Source: Fimbriimonadaceae bacterium
GTDB taxonomy: Bacteria; Armatimonadota; Fimbriimonadia; Fimbriimonadales; Fimbriimonadaceae
Length of the DNA: 64,000 bases
Direction: 5' to 3'
Assembly: GCA_026129685.1 (NCBI GenBank)
Contig: JAHCHO010000005.1
Coordinates: 310,001 to 374,000, forward strand
This document shows, piece by piece, positions 35,335 through 43,638 of the stretch. Each line of letters starts with the position of its first letter. Positions within the stretch are counted from its first letter, which is position 1. The notes beneath the pieces were generated by a model. That model ran no database searches, was not told the DNA's origin, and saw only the letters and a list, made by a program, of their open reading frames with translations. The position numbers and the translations under genes are program-made.

Positions 35335-37329
35335 ATGTCGGCGATTCTGCTGCTCTGTTCGCTCGCCGCCGCCGGGTTGGCCCAGACCGAGGTCGTCGTG
35401 GACCTGCGGGGCTCCGACGAGGCTCCCGGCACCGTCGCCCGTCCGGTTCGCACCCTCGAAGCGGGCTTCGCCCGCACCCGTTTTCTTGGGGTGAAACTCC
35501 TGACGATCCGGGACGGGGACTTCCGCTTGACCCGGGGCCTCGAACTCGACGCGCGCGACTCCGGCTTGACGATCCGGGCGGCGGAGGGCGCGCGGCCCAC
35601 CCTGACCGGGTCCGTCGCCGTGACGGCCGGCAGCATGCGGCCCTGCCAGGACCAGGCCGTCTTGAGCCGCATTGGGGATCTTTGCGACCCGTACTCGCTC
35701 TACGTGGTGGACTTGGCGGCCCTGGGTGTGGCGACCCTCGACCCGATCTCTCCGCGCGGATTCCCCAAGCCCATCGTGCCCGCGCCAAGCGAGTTGTTCG
35801 CCGACCGAAGGCCCCTGACCCTCGCCCGCTGGCCCAACGAGGGCTTCGCCCAAGTCGGCAAGGTGATCGAGCCGGGGAACGGGGAAAACGACCGCGAGGC
35901 CCCCCCGCGCAAGCCCGTTTTCGAGATGCCCGATCGGATCGTGCGCTGGGGGGCCGCCGAAGACCCGTGGCTGTTTGGCTACTGGAAATTCGATTGGGCG
36001 GACGAAAGCAAGCCCGCCGCCTTCGACGTAGAGAAACGTCGGGCGACGTTGGACGCGCCCCACGTCTATGGCGTCGAAACGGGTGCCCGCTTTTACGCTG
36101 AGAACATGCTCGAGGAGTTGGACCGGCCCGGCGAGTATTGGATTGATCGAGCGAACCGCCGCCTGTACCTCGTGCCCCCGGCCGACAAGGTGTCGCGGTA
36201 CGAAGTCTCCCTTCTGGCCGCTCCCATCCTCACCGTGAAGAGCGCGCGCAGCGTGACCGTCAAGCGTCTTGACTTTGCCGTGTCCCGCGGCGACGGGGCT
36301 CGGTTGGCCGATTGCGACGACGTGAGCTTCGAGGCCTGCCGCTTCTTCGCGCTCGGCCAGCGGGGGGTCGTCGTCGAGGGCGGTCGACGGTGCGGTCTCC
36401 GGGCGTGCGACCTCTGGGACCTGGGAGAGGGCGGCGTGACCTTGAGCGGCGGCGACCGCAAAACGCTCACCCCGTCCTCGCACTTTGTCGTCAACTGCGA
36501 CATCGGCAACTTCCACCGGCGGACGCAGACCTATCGCCCCGCCGCGCTCCTGAGTGGCGTCGGTCAGAAGGTCGCGCACAACGCCATGCACGACGCGCCC
36601 CACTCCGCGATCATCTTCACTGGCAACGACCATGTCATCGAGTACAACGATTTCCAGCGCACCATCGCGCTGACCGGGGACGGAGGCGTCGTCTACACCG
36701 GGCGGGATTGGACGGCGCGCGGCACTGAGATTCGGTTCAATCGCTTCGCCGACAACGTCGGCATCTCAAAGTGGGAGCCCGCGGTTTACCTGGACGACCA
36801 GGCCTGCGGCATCCGGGTCTACGGGAACCTGATCGAACGGTGCCATTGGGGTTTCCTCATCGGCGGCGGCCGGGACAACGTGGTCGAGAACAACCTGATC
36901 CTCGACTGCAAGCTGGCGATGCACTCCGACGCGCGCGGCCTCGGATGGGCGGCCAGGTCGAAGCCAACGATGATGGAGCGCCTGCTCGCCGTTCCGTACA
37001 GGGAGCAGCCCTGGGCCTCCCGCTACCCCTCCCTCGTTCCCATCCTTGAGCAGGACCCGATGGCCCCGGCGGGCAACGTCTACCGCCACAACGTGCTGGT
37101 GCGAAGCGGCAAGATCACAAACGATATGGAGGAGCCGTTCGGCAAAACCGTCGCCCTGGACGGAAACCTTGAGATCGACCAAGGGCCAAAGGACGGGCGG
37201 GTCCTCGCTCGCGACGCGGACCGCACCCTTCGGAACGCGCTCCCCGGATTCCAGCCCCTGCCCGTGGACCGCATGGGCTTGGTGCGCGATGCGCTTCGCA
37301 AGAGCCTTCCCCCGAAGCCGTCGCACTAG
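35335..37329 (+). CDS. Secreted right-handed parallel beta-helix protein
   Basis: A 664-residue protein with a signal peptide (MSAILLLCSLAAAGLAQ) and GAGGGGGG as ribosome site. From about residue 290 the sequence has the repeat pattern of pectate-lyase-like beta-helices: VKRLDFAVSRGDGARLADCD, VSFEACRFFALGQRGVVVEG, NVVENNLILDC. Similar Armatimonadota and Planctomycetes proteins are annotated as right-handed parallel beta-helix proteins or polysaccharide lyase-like; catalytic residues cannot be named. Its TAG overlaps the stop of the convergent photolyase gene. Confidence 0.82.
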   Translation: MSAILLLCSLAAAGLAQTEVVVDLRGSDEAPGTVARPVRTLEAGFARTRFLGVKLLTIRDGDFRLTRGLELDARDSGLTIRAAEGARPTLTGSVAVTAGSMRPCQDQAVLSRIGDLCDPYSLYVVDLAALGVATLDPISPRGFPKPIVPAPSELFADRRPLTLARWPNEGFAQVGKVIEPGNGENDREAPPRKPVFEMPDRIVRWGAAEDPWLFGYWKFDWADESKPAAFDVEKRRATLDAPHVYGVETGARFYAENMLEELDRPGEYWIDRANRRLYLVPPADKVSRYEVSLLAAPILTVKSARSVTVKRLDFAVSRGDGARLADCDDVSFEACRFFALGQRGVVVEGGRRCGLRACDLWDLGEGGVTLSGGDRKTLTPSSHFVVNCDIGNFHRRTQTYRPAALLSGVGQKVAHNAMHDAPHSAIIFTGNDHVIEYNDFQRTIALTGDGGVVYTGRDWTARGTEIRFNRFADNVGISKWEPAVYLDDQACGIRVYGNLIERCHWGFLIGGGRDNVVENNLILDCKLAMHSDARGLGWAARSKPTMMERLLAVPYREQPWASRYPSLVPILEQDPMAPAGNVYRHNVLVRSGKITNDMEEPFGKTVALDGNLEIDQGPKDGRVLARDADRTLRNALPGFQPLPVDRMGLVRDALRKSLPPKPSH

Positions 37330-38747
37330 GAACGAGCGGACTCGAGGAGACGGATCGCCGCCGATCGCTGGGTCGCGTGGTCCACGATCGGGTGCGGATA
37401 GTCGCGCCCCAGCACGCAACCCGCCGCTTCCTGTTCGAGGGGAGAAGCCTTGTGCGGCCAGTGGATCGCCTCGTCGTCGAATCCCGCCAACTCCGGGCAC
37501 CACGTGCGGAGGAACGTCCCTTCGGGATCGAACTTGCGCGACTGCAGGACCGGGTTGAACACCCGAAAGTAAGGCTGGGCGTCCACCCCTGTCGAGGCGG
37601 CCCACTGCCAACCCCCGTTGTTCGAGGCCAGGTCGAAGTCGAGCAAGTGGCGGGCGAAGTACGCCTCTCCGCGCCGATAGTCGGTCAGAAGGTCCTTCGT
37701 CAAGAACGAGGCGACCACCATTCGAAGCCGATTGGGCATCCAACCGCTCTCGACCAGGCACCGCATGGCGGCGTCGACGAGGGGGTACCCGGTACGGCCC
37801 TCGCACCAGGCCCGCCAAAGGGATTCGTCATGCACCCATGGAATGCCGTCGAACTCGGGCCGAAAGGCACGCTCGGCCGTGTGCGGAAACCGGTCCAGGA
37901 TCATCGCGTAAAACTCGCGCCAGATCAGTTCGTCGAGCCACTTCGCCCCGCCCGGTCCGCCTTGCGCCAAGGCGAGACGCGCGCATTCCCGGATCGAGAC
38001 GGTCCCAAAGCGTAGGTGGGCGGATAGCCCCGACGTGGCTTCCCTCGCCACCCGGTCGCGATCCTGGTGGTAGTGCGGCATCCGCTCGTTCGCAAAGCGC
38101 TCCAGACGCGTTCCGCCCGCCCGTTCCCCGGGCTCAAGCCAGGTCACCCTTGGAACAAAGCCCAAGTCCTCGAGGCTCCAGGGATCGCTCGCCGGGTGAG
38201 CCTCGCGGGCGGCGAGCCGGGCCCGGTCGGGGATTCTCTCTTCGATCCGTTCGGGCGTCAGCCGGTCGCGCCACGCTTTCGAGTAGGGCGTGAAGACGCG
38301 GTACGGGTCGCCCGCCTCGGTGGCGATCTCGTCCCCGCCGAAGATCAGGTGGTCGAGCACCTGCCGGAATCCGCAACCTTCGTCCGCCAACCGACGCCCG
38401 ACCTCGGCGTCTCGCGCCTTGGCGTACGGTTCGAAGTCCCGGGCGGCCCACACGTCGTCCGCCCCAAAGGTCCGCGCGACCTCGGGAACAACCGCGATCG
38501 GCTCGCCGTGCCGCACGATCAGCCCGGAACCCGCCTCCCGCAGTCCCCGATCCACTTCTTGGAGGGATTGATGGATGAAACTCACGCGGCGGTCGTCGCG
38601 GTCCACGAGGGCGTCGAGGATGTTCGGATCGAACACGAACAGAACCGCGACTTCGTCGCAGGACCGGGTCGCTTCGGCAAGGGCGGTGTGGTCCTCCAAG
38701 CGGAGGTCCCGACGAATCCAGACGAGTCCTCGGCGGCGTCTCGACAC
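37326..38747 (-). CDS. phr: Deoxyribodipyrimidine photolyase
   Basis: A 473-residue light-driven DNA repair enzyme that reverses cyclobutane pyrimidine dimers. The N-terminal photolyase domain starts GLVWIRRDLRLEDHTALAEA. The FAD-binding domain has the class I CPD photolyase signature: EFYAMILDRFPH, IPWVHDESLWRAWCEGRTGY, VDAAMRCLVESGWMPNRLRM, ASNNGGWQWAASTGVDAQPY and FNPVLQSRKFDPEGTFLRTW. The GTG start at 38747 is the first codon that fits the family. Its stop overlaps that of the beta-helix gene by three bases. Confidence 0.95.
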   Translation of the reverse strand: MSRRRRGLVWIRRDLRLEDHTALAEATRSCDEVAVLFVFDPNILDALVDRDDRRVSFIHQSLQEVDRGLREAGSGLIVRHGEPIAVVPEVARTFGADDVWAARDFEPYAKARDAEVGRRLADEGCGFRQVLDHLIFGGDEIATEAGDPYRVFTPYSKAWRDRLTPERIEERIPDRARLAAREAHPASDPWSLEDLGFVPRVTWLEPGERAGGTRLERFANERMPHYHQDRDRVAREATSGLSAHLRFGTVSIRECARLALAQGGPGGAKWLDELIWREFYAMILDRFPHTAERAFRPEFDGIPWVHDESLWRAWCEGRTGYPLVDAAMRCLVESGWMPNRLRMVVASFLTKDLLTDYRRGEAYFARHLLDFDLASNNGGWQWAASTGVDAQPYFRVFNPVLQSRKFDPEGTFLRTWCPELAGFDDEAIHWPHKASPLEQEAAGCVLGRDYPHPIVDHATQRSAAIRLLESARS

Positions 38748-38793
38748 GGCTACCCTCTACGGGCCGCGCGCGAGTTCGGCGGCACGAACGGCG

Positions 38794-40530
38794 CTAGTTG
38801 TTCAGTTCCTTCGCCTTCTGGACGTCCAACTTGATCGGCATCGTGAACCAGAACGTCGACCCTCGCCCGACTTCCGACTCCGCCCAAATCTTGCCGAGGT
38901 GAACCTGTTCGACGAGGTGCTTGACCAAATACAGCCCCAAGCCGGTGCCGTAAATCTTGCGGTTGTCCTCGTTGTTCACCCGGTGGAACTTGTCGAACAC
39001 CTTCGTCAGGTGCTCTTTCGGAATGCCGAGGCCCTGGTCGCGTACCCCGATCTTGAGCGTGTCGCCCTCCACCTCCGCCAGAACGGTGACCTCGCCCCCA
39101 TTGGGGGAGTACTTCAGAGCGTTGCCCATCAGGTTCGTCACGATCTGGTCGAACTTGTCCTCGTCGGCGGCGACGGGCGGAATCTCGCCCTTGACCTCGA
39201 GCCGCAACTTGTGGCGCGCAGTGCACGCGGGCGAGGCTTCCTGAATCTTCAGAATCTTCTCCAGTAGCGGCCGAACCTGGATCATCTTGTAGTCCGGCTT
39301 GAGCGACTCTCCCTGCTCGATCCGCGCCGTGTTCAGGAGGTCGTTGATCAGCCGGGTCAGGCGGTCGCACTCCTGGTCGATGATCATGTAGAACTCGCGC
39401 CGCTCCTCGGGCTCGAACGTGTCGTCCATCAGCAGGGTGCTGACGAAGCCCTTGATCGCGGTGAGCGGCGTGCGGAGTTCGTGCGAGGCCATCGCCACGA
39501 ACGAACCCTTCATCCGCTCCATGTTCTTGATCTCGGTGATGTCGGTGAAGATCGCGACCACCCCGAGGGTCTTGCCGTCCTCGCCCCGAACCTGGGCGGA
39601 CTGCGCCTGGTAGATGCGGTCGACGTTCTGGACCACGACGTCGATCTCGAGGCGAGGCGGTTCCTCGCCACGGAGCGTCGATTCGATCAGCTCTTCCAGC
39701 CCGGCCGCCCGGATGTACTCGGAGTAGGGTTTGCCGTGCGCCTCCGTCGAAACGCTGAACAGCGTTCGGGCGGTCGCGTTGATCTGGATCAGCTTCCCCT
39801 CGGGGGACACCAGGACCAGACCGGCCGACAGCGACTCGAACGTCTGGAGCAGTTCCTCGCGCTCCTCGACGATCTTGCGGTAGAGCTGGAGGTTCGCGAT
39901 GATCGAGCCGACGTTGCGCGCCATGCGCTCGAGCAACCGCACGTCCTCGTCGTTGAAGTCGTCGCCGAACCGCTTGTTGAACGCGTGCAGGACCCCGATC
40001 GTGTTGCGCTCGATGACCCGGTTCTCCTCGTCGCGTTTCTCGATGACCAGGGGGACCGTGATGCCGTTCAGAACGTGCAACAGGGCGAACGGGTCTTTCT
40101 GCGTGCGGGGGTCGGCCGTCGCGTCGTGGTAGATCGCCGGCTCGCCCTCGCGGTACACCTGCCCGGAGATTCCGTCGCGCGCCCGCACTCGAAAGATGGC
40201 GAGACGGTCCTCGGGGACCCCATAGGCCGGAGGAATGCCGATCAGTTCGCTGCTCTCCGGATCGAAGAACATGATCACGATCTTCTCCGCCTGGAGAATC
40301 ATCGCGATGCGCTGCACCAAGCGGCGGAGGGTGACGTCCGCCTCGTTGATCGGCGCCATGTCGAGCGACGACTCGTCCGAGGCGCTCGGCGTCGGCCGTG
40401 GCTCGCCGGCCCGGCTCGAGAGCTGCTGCTCCAAGGTCTGCGCGCGCTCCTGGGCCTCCTTGAGTTGGGCACGGAGGGCGTTGAGATCGTCGGAACCGTC
40501 GTCGTCCGGCGTGGGGAGTGAAATTGCCAT
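38794..40530 (-). CDS. Soluble GAF-PAS sensor histidine kinase
   Basis: A 578-residue cytoplasmic sensor kinase with no transmembrane segment. Order: a coiled coil (about 15-40), a GAF domain (about 65-215), a PAS domain (about 225-335), HisKA with the phospho-accepting His350 in ASHELRTPLTAIKGF, and an HATPase domain with N, G1 and G2 boxes (DQIVTNLMGNALKYSPNGGE, GVRDQGLGIPKEHL, GTGLGLYLVKHLVE). No response-regulator gene is adjacent, so its partner is unknown. It is divergent from the LON-domain gene. Confidence 0.94.
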   Translation of the reverse strand: MAISLPTPDDDGSDDLNALRAQLKEAQERAQTLEQQLSSRAGEPRPTPSASDESSLDMAPINEADVTLRRLVQRIAMILQAEKIVIMFFDPESSELIGIPPAYGVPEDRLAIFRVRARDGISGQVYREGEPAIYHDATADPRTQKDPFALLHVLNGITVPLVIEKRDEENRVIERNTIGVLHAFNKRFGDDFNDEDVRLLERMARNVGSIIANLQLYRKIVEEREELLQTFESLSAGLVLVSPEGKLIQINATARTLFSVSTEAHGKPYSEYIRAAGLEELIESTLRGEEPPRLEIDVVVQNVDRIYQAQSAQVRGEDGKTLGVVAIFTDITEIKNMERMKGSFVAMASHELRTPLTAIKGFVSTLLMDDTFEPEERREFYMIIDQECDRLTRLINDLLNTARIEQGESLKPDYKMIQVRPLLEKILKIQEASPACTARHKLRLEVKGEIPPVAADEDKFDQIVTNLMGNALKYSPNGGEVTVLAEVEGDTLKIGVRDQGLGIPKEHLTKVFDKFHRVNNEDNRKIYGTGLGLYLVKHLVEQVHLGKIWAESEVGRGSTFWFTMPIKLDVQKAKELNN

Positions 40531-40605
40531 ATCGGGAACCCGTTCAGCTTACCCTTTGGTCGGACCGTCCCGAACCCTCGCCGGGTTCCCCGGGTGGGTC
40601 CACGA

Positions 40606-40611
40606 TATAAT
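40606..40611 (+). promoter_or_regulatory. Perfect -10 box TATAAT, leaderless promoter
   Basis: TATAAT ends seven bases before ATG 40619. The ATG formed at 40610 lies inside the box and is unlikely to be used. No -35 is recognisable. Confidence 0.65.
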
Positions 40612-40618
40612 GAGAGCG

Positions 40619-41287
40619 ATGTCCCGGGGCCTGGAGGAAATCCCGCTTTTTCCGCTCAACACGGTCCTGTTCCCGTACGCGCCGCTCCAACTGCACGTGT
40701 TCGAAGAGCGGTACCGCCGCCTGGTCCAAGACTGCATGGACCTCGGGCGACCGATTGGCGTCGTCCTCATCCGCTCCGGTTCGGAGGTGGGCGGCGAGGC
40801 CGATCCCTACATGGTGGGGACCGCCGCCCGCATCGAGAAGGTCCAGAAGTACGACGACGGCCGCATGGACGTTCACGTCGTCGGCGAACGCCGGTTTCGC
40901 ATCCGCAAGGTGGACGAGTCCCTGCCCTACATGGTGGGGTTCTGCGAGCCGGTGGTCGAGATCGAACTCGAGGATACGCCCCGCACCGACGCCCTGACCA
41001 TGCGCGCGCGCGAATCCTTCGAAATCTACGTGCAGGCGATGTTCGCCGCCCAGGCGGTCAACGTCCGAATCAACTACCCCCAGGACCCGATCGCCCTCTC
41101 GTTCCTGATCGCCAACTACCTGCCGCTCGACAACCTCGAACGGCAACGGATGCTCGAACTGACCGACACCCAGGAGCGCCTCGCCGGCCTGATCCCCGCG
41201 ATCGAGACGCAGATCGTCCAGGCCAAGACGACCGCGTACTACCGCCTGAGCCGCGAGCATCTCTCGGAGTGGATCCACCCGAACTGA
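40619..41287 (+). CDS. LON substrate-binding domain protein
   Basis: A 222-residue protein consisting only of the N-terminal substrate-binding domain of Lon protease (IPLFPLNTVLFPYAPLQLHV, FEERYRRLVQDCM, DVHVVGERRFRIRKV, LSFLIANYLPLDNLERQRML). It has no AAA+ or protease domain. Stand-alone LON-domain proteins are widespread in bacteria and their role is not settled; adaptor or substrate-recognition functions have been proposed. Start chosen at ATG 40619 from the family N-terminus and the TATAAT spacing. Confidence 0.92.
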   Translation: MSRGLEEIPLFPLNTVLFPYAPLQLHVFEERYRRLVQDCMDLGRPIGVVLIRSGSEVGGEADPYMVGTAARIEKVQKYDDGRMDVHVVGERRFRIRKVDESLPYMVGFCEPVVEIELEDTPRTDALTMRARESFEIYVQAMFAAQAVNVRINYPQDPIALSFLIANYLPLDNLERQRMLELTDTQERLAGLIPAIETQIVQAKTTAYYRLSREHLSEWIHPN

Positions 41288-41305
41288 CCGTGGTCGGGGC
41301 CGTGA

Positions 41306-41311
41306 CAGAAT
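41306..41311 (+). promoter_or_regulatory. -10-like box CAGAAT upstream of the DUF433 gene
   Basis: CAGAAT ends six bases before the ATG at 41318. Confidence 0.35.
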
Positions 41312-41317
41312 GAAGTC

Positions 41318-41527
41318 ATGGATTGGCGCGAACGCCTAGAGGCCAAGCCCTCGGTCCGGGGGGGAAAGCCGTGCGTAAAGGGCACGCGCATCACCGTGTA
41401 TGACGTGCTCGAGTACCTCACGGGCGGGATGACGGAGAACGAGGTTCTTGAGGACTTTCCCGATCTGGAGCTCGACGATCTTCGTGCATGCCTGGCTTTT
41501 GCCGTTCCCCCGAGCCCCGCGTCCTGA
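41318..41527 (+). CDS. DUF433 antitoxin-like protein with altered C-terminus
   Basis: A 69-residue DUF433 protein, a helix-turn-helix family often acting as antitoxin beside a PIN-like (DUF5615) toxin. The core is intact: KPSVRGGKPCVKGTRITVYD, VLEYLTGGMTENEVLEDFPD, LDDLRACLAFA. After this the family usually continues with ADRE-type residues; here the frame reads VPPSPAS and stops, while a neighbouring frame reads EPRVLNS, so a frameshift near 41500-41510 is likely. The toxin downstream is also a remnant. Confidence 0.75.
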   Translation: MDWRERLEAKPSVRGGKPCVKGTRITVYDVLEYLTGGMTENEVLEDFPDLELDDLRACLAFAVPPSPAS

Positions 41528-41528
41528 A

Positions 41529-41631
41529 CTCGGTCGCTTCTTCGTCGAGAACCTCGGTCCGCCCCTTCCGGCTACGCTTGCCGACCTCTGCCCCGGGTCG
41601 GCAAGCGCGTCTCAACTCGTCGGAACGGAGC
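41529..41631 (+). pseudogene. Remnant of a DUF5615 PIN-like toxin
   Basis: From 41535 one frame reads RFFVENLGPPLPATLADL then CPGSASASQLV, which matches the N-terminus of DUF5615 toxins (a DENL motif followed by an ADLFPGSAHV-like stretch). The start codon is missing, the first Asp of DEN is lost, and similarity ends after about 32 codons where the convergent hypothetical gene begins. This is the expected partner of the DUF433 protein, now non-functional. Confidence 0.6.
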
Positions 41632-42103
41632 GGGTCAGGATCGATAGGTTCCGCCTCAACTCCGCCATCCCCGATCGCAGGATCGTCTCCGACCCATCGG
41701 ACTCGAATTCGGCGTCGTCCCACGGGCTTAGGCAACCGTACCAGTCGGCACCGTCCTGGTATTCCCTGATCATTGCCCTCGCTTGGGCGATCACCCGGCC
41801 CGGAGTCCACTCGTAGAGGACGCGGGGCAGAATCTCCTCTTCCGAATCGGTCTGCCAGAACGTGAGGACGATCGTCCGCTTTGGAAGAAGGTGCACGTCG
41901 ACACCGACGCTACCGGTACCGAAGTCGTACTCCAACCTGCCAATGTGCCTAGCCTTGCGAAGGCACAGCTCCAGCGAGTAGCTAGCCGTATATTGAGATT
42001 CCCCGAAAACCGGCGCCAGCCCCTCTTCGTCGAGTTTGGGCTTTAGCCGAATCAGGGCTTCCTCAAGGGCAGCCGGTGTCATCGGTTCGCTTTCCACACC
42101 CAT
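41612..42103 (-). CDS. Hypothetical protein, 163 aa
   Basis: An uncharacterised cytoplasmic protein. The sequence has normal complexity and a mixed alpha/beta look (ALEEALIRLKPKLDEEGLAP, RLEYDFGTGSVGVDVHLLP, RTIVLTFWQTDSEEEILPRV). No signal, membrane segment or known motif. It may be an immunity-type or SMI1-like small protein, but nothing supports that directly. An alternative start at ATG 42082 (MTPAALEEAL) would drop seven residues. Its 3' end overlaps the decayed toxin remnant, suggesting a rearrangement here. Confidence 0.65.
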   Translation of the reverse strand: MGVESEPMTPAALEEALIRLKPKLDEEGLAPVFGESQYTASYSLELCLRKARHIGRLEYDFGTGSVGVDVHLLPKRTIVLTFWQTDSEEEILPRVLYEWTPGRVIAQARAMIREYQDGADWYGCLSPWDDAEFESDGSETILRSGMAELRRNLSILTRSVPTS

Positions 42104-42149
42104 CCGTTCTTGGCCCTGCGGGTCTGTCCTGCCGGTTGGCGTCGTTAGT

Positions 42150-43634
42150 TCAGCGCGAGCAGAGGTGACCCATTTGCGGCTCGCGCGGCGCGGGCGTGGC
42201 GGGCGGGGGAGCGAGCGAAACCTCCCGCCCGCCGACGAACACCCGCGCGATGCCGACGCTGAGGGCGCGGGGGTCGCCGGGAGTGGCGCGGTCGCCCACG
42301 ACGGCGGGGTCGAACAACACCACGTCGGCGAGCAACCCGGCCTTCAGAAGCCCACGGTCGCGCAGGCCAAAGCGGCGAGCCGGGAAGGAGGTCATCTTCC
42401 GGATCGCTTCCTCCAAACTCAGGACGCGGCGCTCACGGACGTAACGGCCCAGAATGCGGGGAAAGGAGCCCGCCCCCCGAGGGTGGGAGCCTCCGATGGA
42501 GCCGTCGCTGCAGAACATCACCATCGGGTGCCGCAGGAACGCCTCCAGGTCGTCCTCCCGCATTGCCGTCACCACCACGCTCTCGGTCCCGGACCCGCCG
42601 GGGCCGCGCGTCTTACGGACGATCTCGCGCACCAACTCGACCGGCTCGCGGCCCGTCTCCCTCGCGATGGCGCCGACCGTCTTGCCGACCCAGCCCGGCT
42701 CGTGCGTATAGCTCGAAAGCAGCACGTTGTCGGGTCCGCCGACTTCGGCCAGGGCGCGCCGCCAAGTCTCCGGGGCCTCCCACTCACGGCTCGTCGAGAG
42801 GGCCGTGATCGTGGACTGCCAATAAAGGTAAGGGTAGACGTCGGCGGTGATGTCGAGCCCGTCGCGGCGGGCGCGCTCGATCATCGCGAGGACCTCGTGC
42901 GCCTTGCCCCAGACGGGGAACGTGGCGAGCTTTATGTGGGAGATTTGGGCCGGCAACTTGGCGCGGCGGGCGATCTCGATCAACTCGCGGAAGGATTCGA
43001 GCGCTCGGTTTCCCTCGTCGCGCACGTGGCTGATGTACCGTCCCCCGTACTTCGCCGCGACCTTGGCGAGTGCGACCAGTTCGTCGGTGTCGCCATAGTA
43101 GCCGGGGTCGTACTCCAAGCCGGACGAGAGGCCGAGCGAGCCCGCCCGCATATCGGCCTCGAGGAGGGCCTTCATCTTTGCGATCTCGGCGAGCGTGGCC
43201 TTGCGCTTGTAGTCCTCCCCCATGACCCGAGAACGAAGGCCGCCGTGGCCCGTGAAGGCCGCAAAGCGCAGGGCCGGACTCGCGGCGCGGAGCCGGGCGA
43301 GGTGTTCGGCCACCGGTCCCGACCACCCGCCGTCCTGGCCGACGATCGCGGTGGTGATGCCCTGGCGAACCTGGCTGGTCGCGTCGGGGTGTTCGATCGC
43401 CCCGCCGTCGGCGTGGGAATGGGCGTCCAGAAATCCGGGGGCGACGACCAGACCTCGGGCGTCCATCACCGGCTCGCTCGGGCGTGGCTTCAGCCGGCCG
43501 ACCGCCGCGATGCGCTCGCCTTCGATCCGCAAGTCGCCGACGAATCCGGGCTTGCCCGAGCCGTCCACGATCGTCCCGCCCTGGATCAGGATCGAGGCCG
43601 GAGCGACGAGAAGCGCGGCGAAGAAGGGAAGCAA
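42150..43634 (-). CDS. N-acyl-D-amino-acid deacylase (D-aminoacylase), secreted
   Basis: A 494-residue amidohydrolase with an export signal (MLPFFAALLVAPAS). D-aminoacylase motifs: ILIQGGTIVDGSGKPGFVGD, VVAPGFLDAHSHAD (metal His-x-His), GSLGLSSGLEYDPGYYGDTD, GGRYISHVRDEGNRALES, QISHIKLATFPVWGKA (metal His) and MFCSDGSIGGSHPRGAGSFP (metal Asp). It would release D-amino acids from N-acyl forms, such as wall-derived peptides. It starts four bases after the GH20 stop, so the two form an operon suited to peptidoglycan or amino-sugar breakdown. Confidence 0.93.
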   Translation of the reverse strand: MLPFFAALLVAPASILIQGGTIVDGSGKPGFVGDLRIEGERIAAVGRLKPRPSEPVMDARGLVVAPGFLDAHSHADGGAIEHPDATSQVRQGITTAIVGQDGGWSGPVAEHLARLRAASPALRFAAFTGHGGLRSRVMGEDYKRKATLAEIAKMKALLEADMRAGSLGLSSGLEYDPGYYGDTDELVALAKVAAKYGGRYISHVRDEGNRALESFRELIEIARRAKLPAQISHIKLATFPVWGKAHEVLAMIERARRDGLDITADVYPYLYWQSTITALSTSREWEAPETWRRALAEVGGPDNVLLSSYTHEPGWVGKTVGAIARETGREPVELVREIVRKTRGPGGSGTESVVVTAMREDDLEAFLRHPMVMFCSDGSIGGSHPRGAGSFPRILGRYVRERRVLSLEEAIRKMTSFPARRFGLRDRGLLKAGLLADVVLFDPAVVGDRATPGDPRALSVGIARVFVGGREVSLAPPPATPAPREPQMGHLCSR

Positions 43635-43638
43635 GCGC

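Noticed and set aside
41318-41631. Active toxin-antitoxin module
   Set aside because: The toxin part lacks a start codon, has lost a conserved residue and is cut to about 32 codons.
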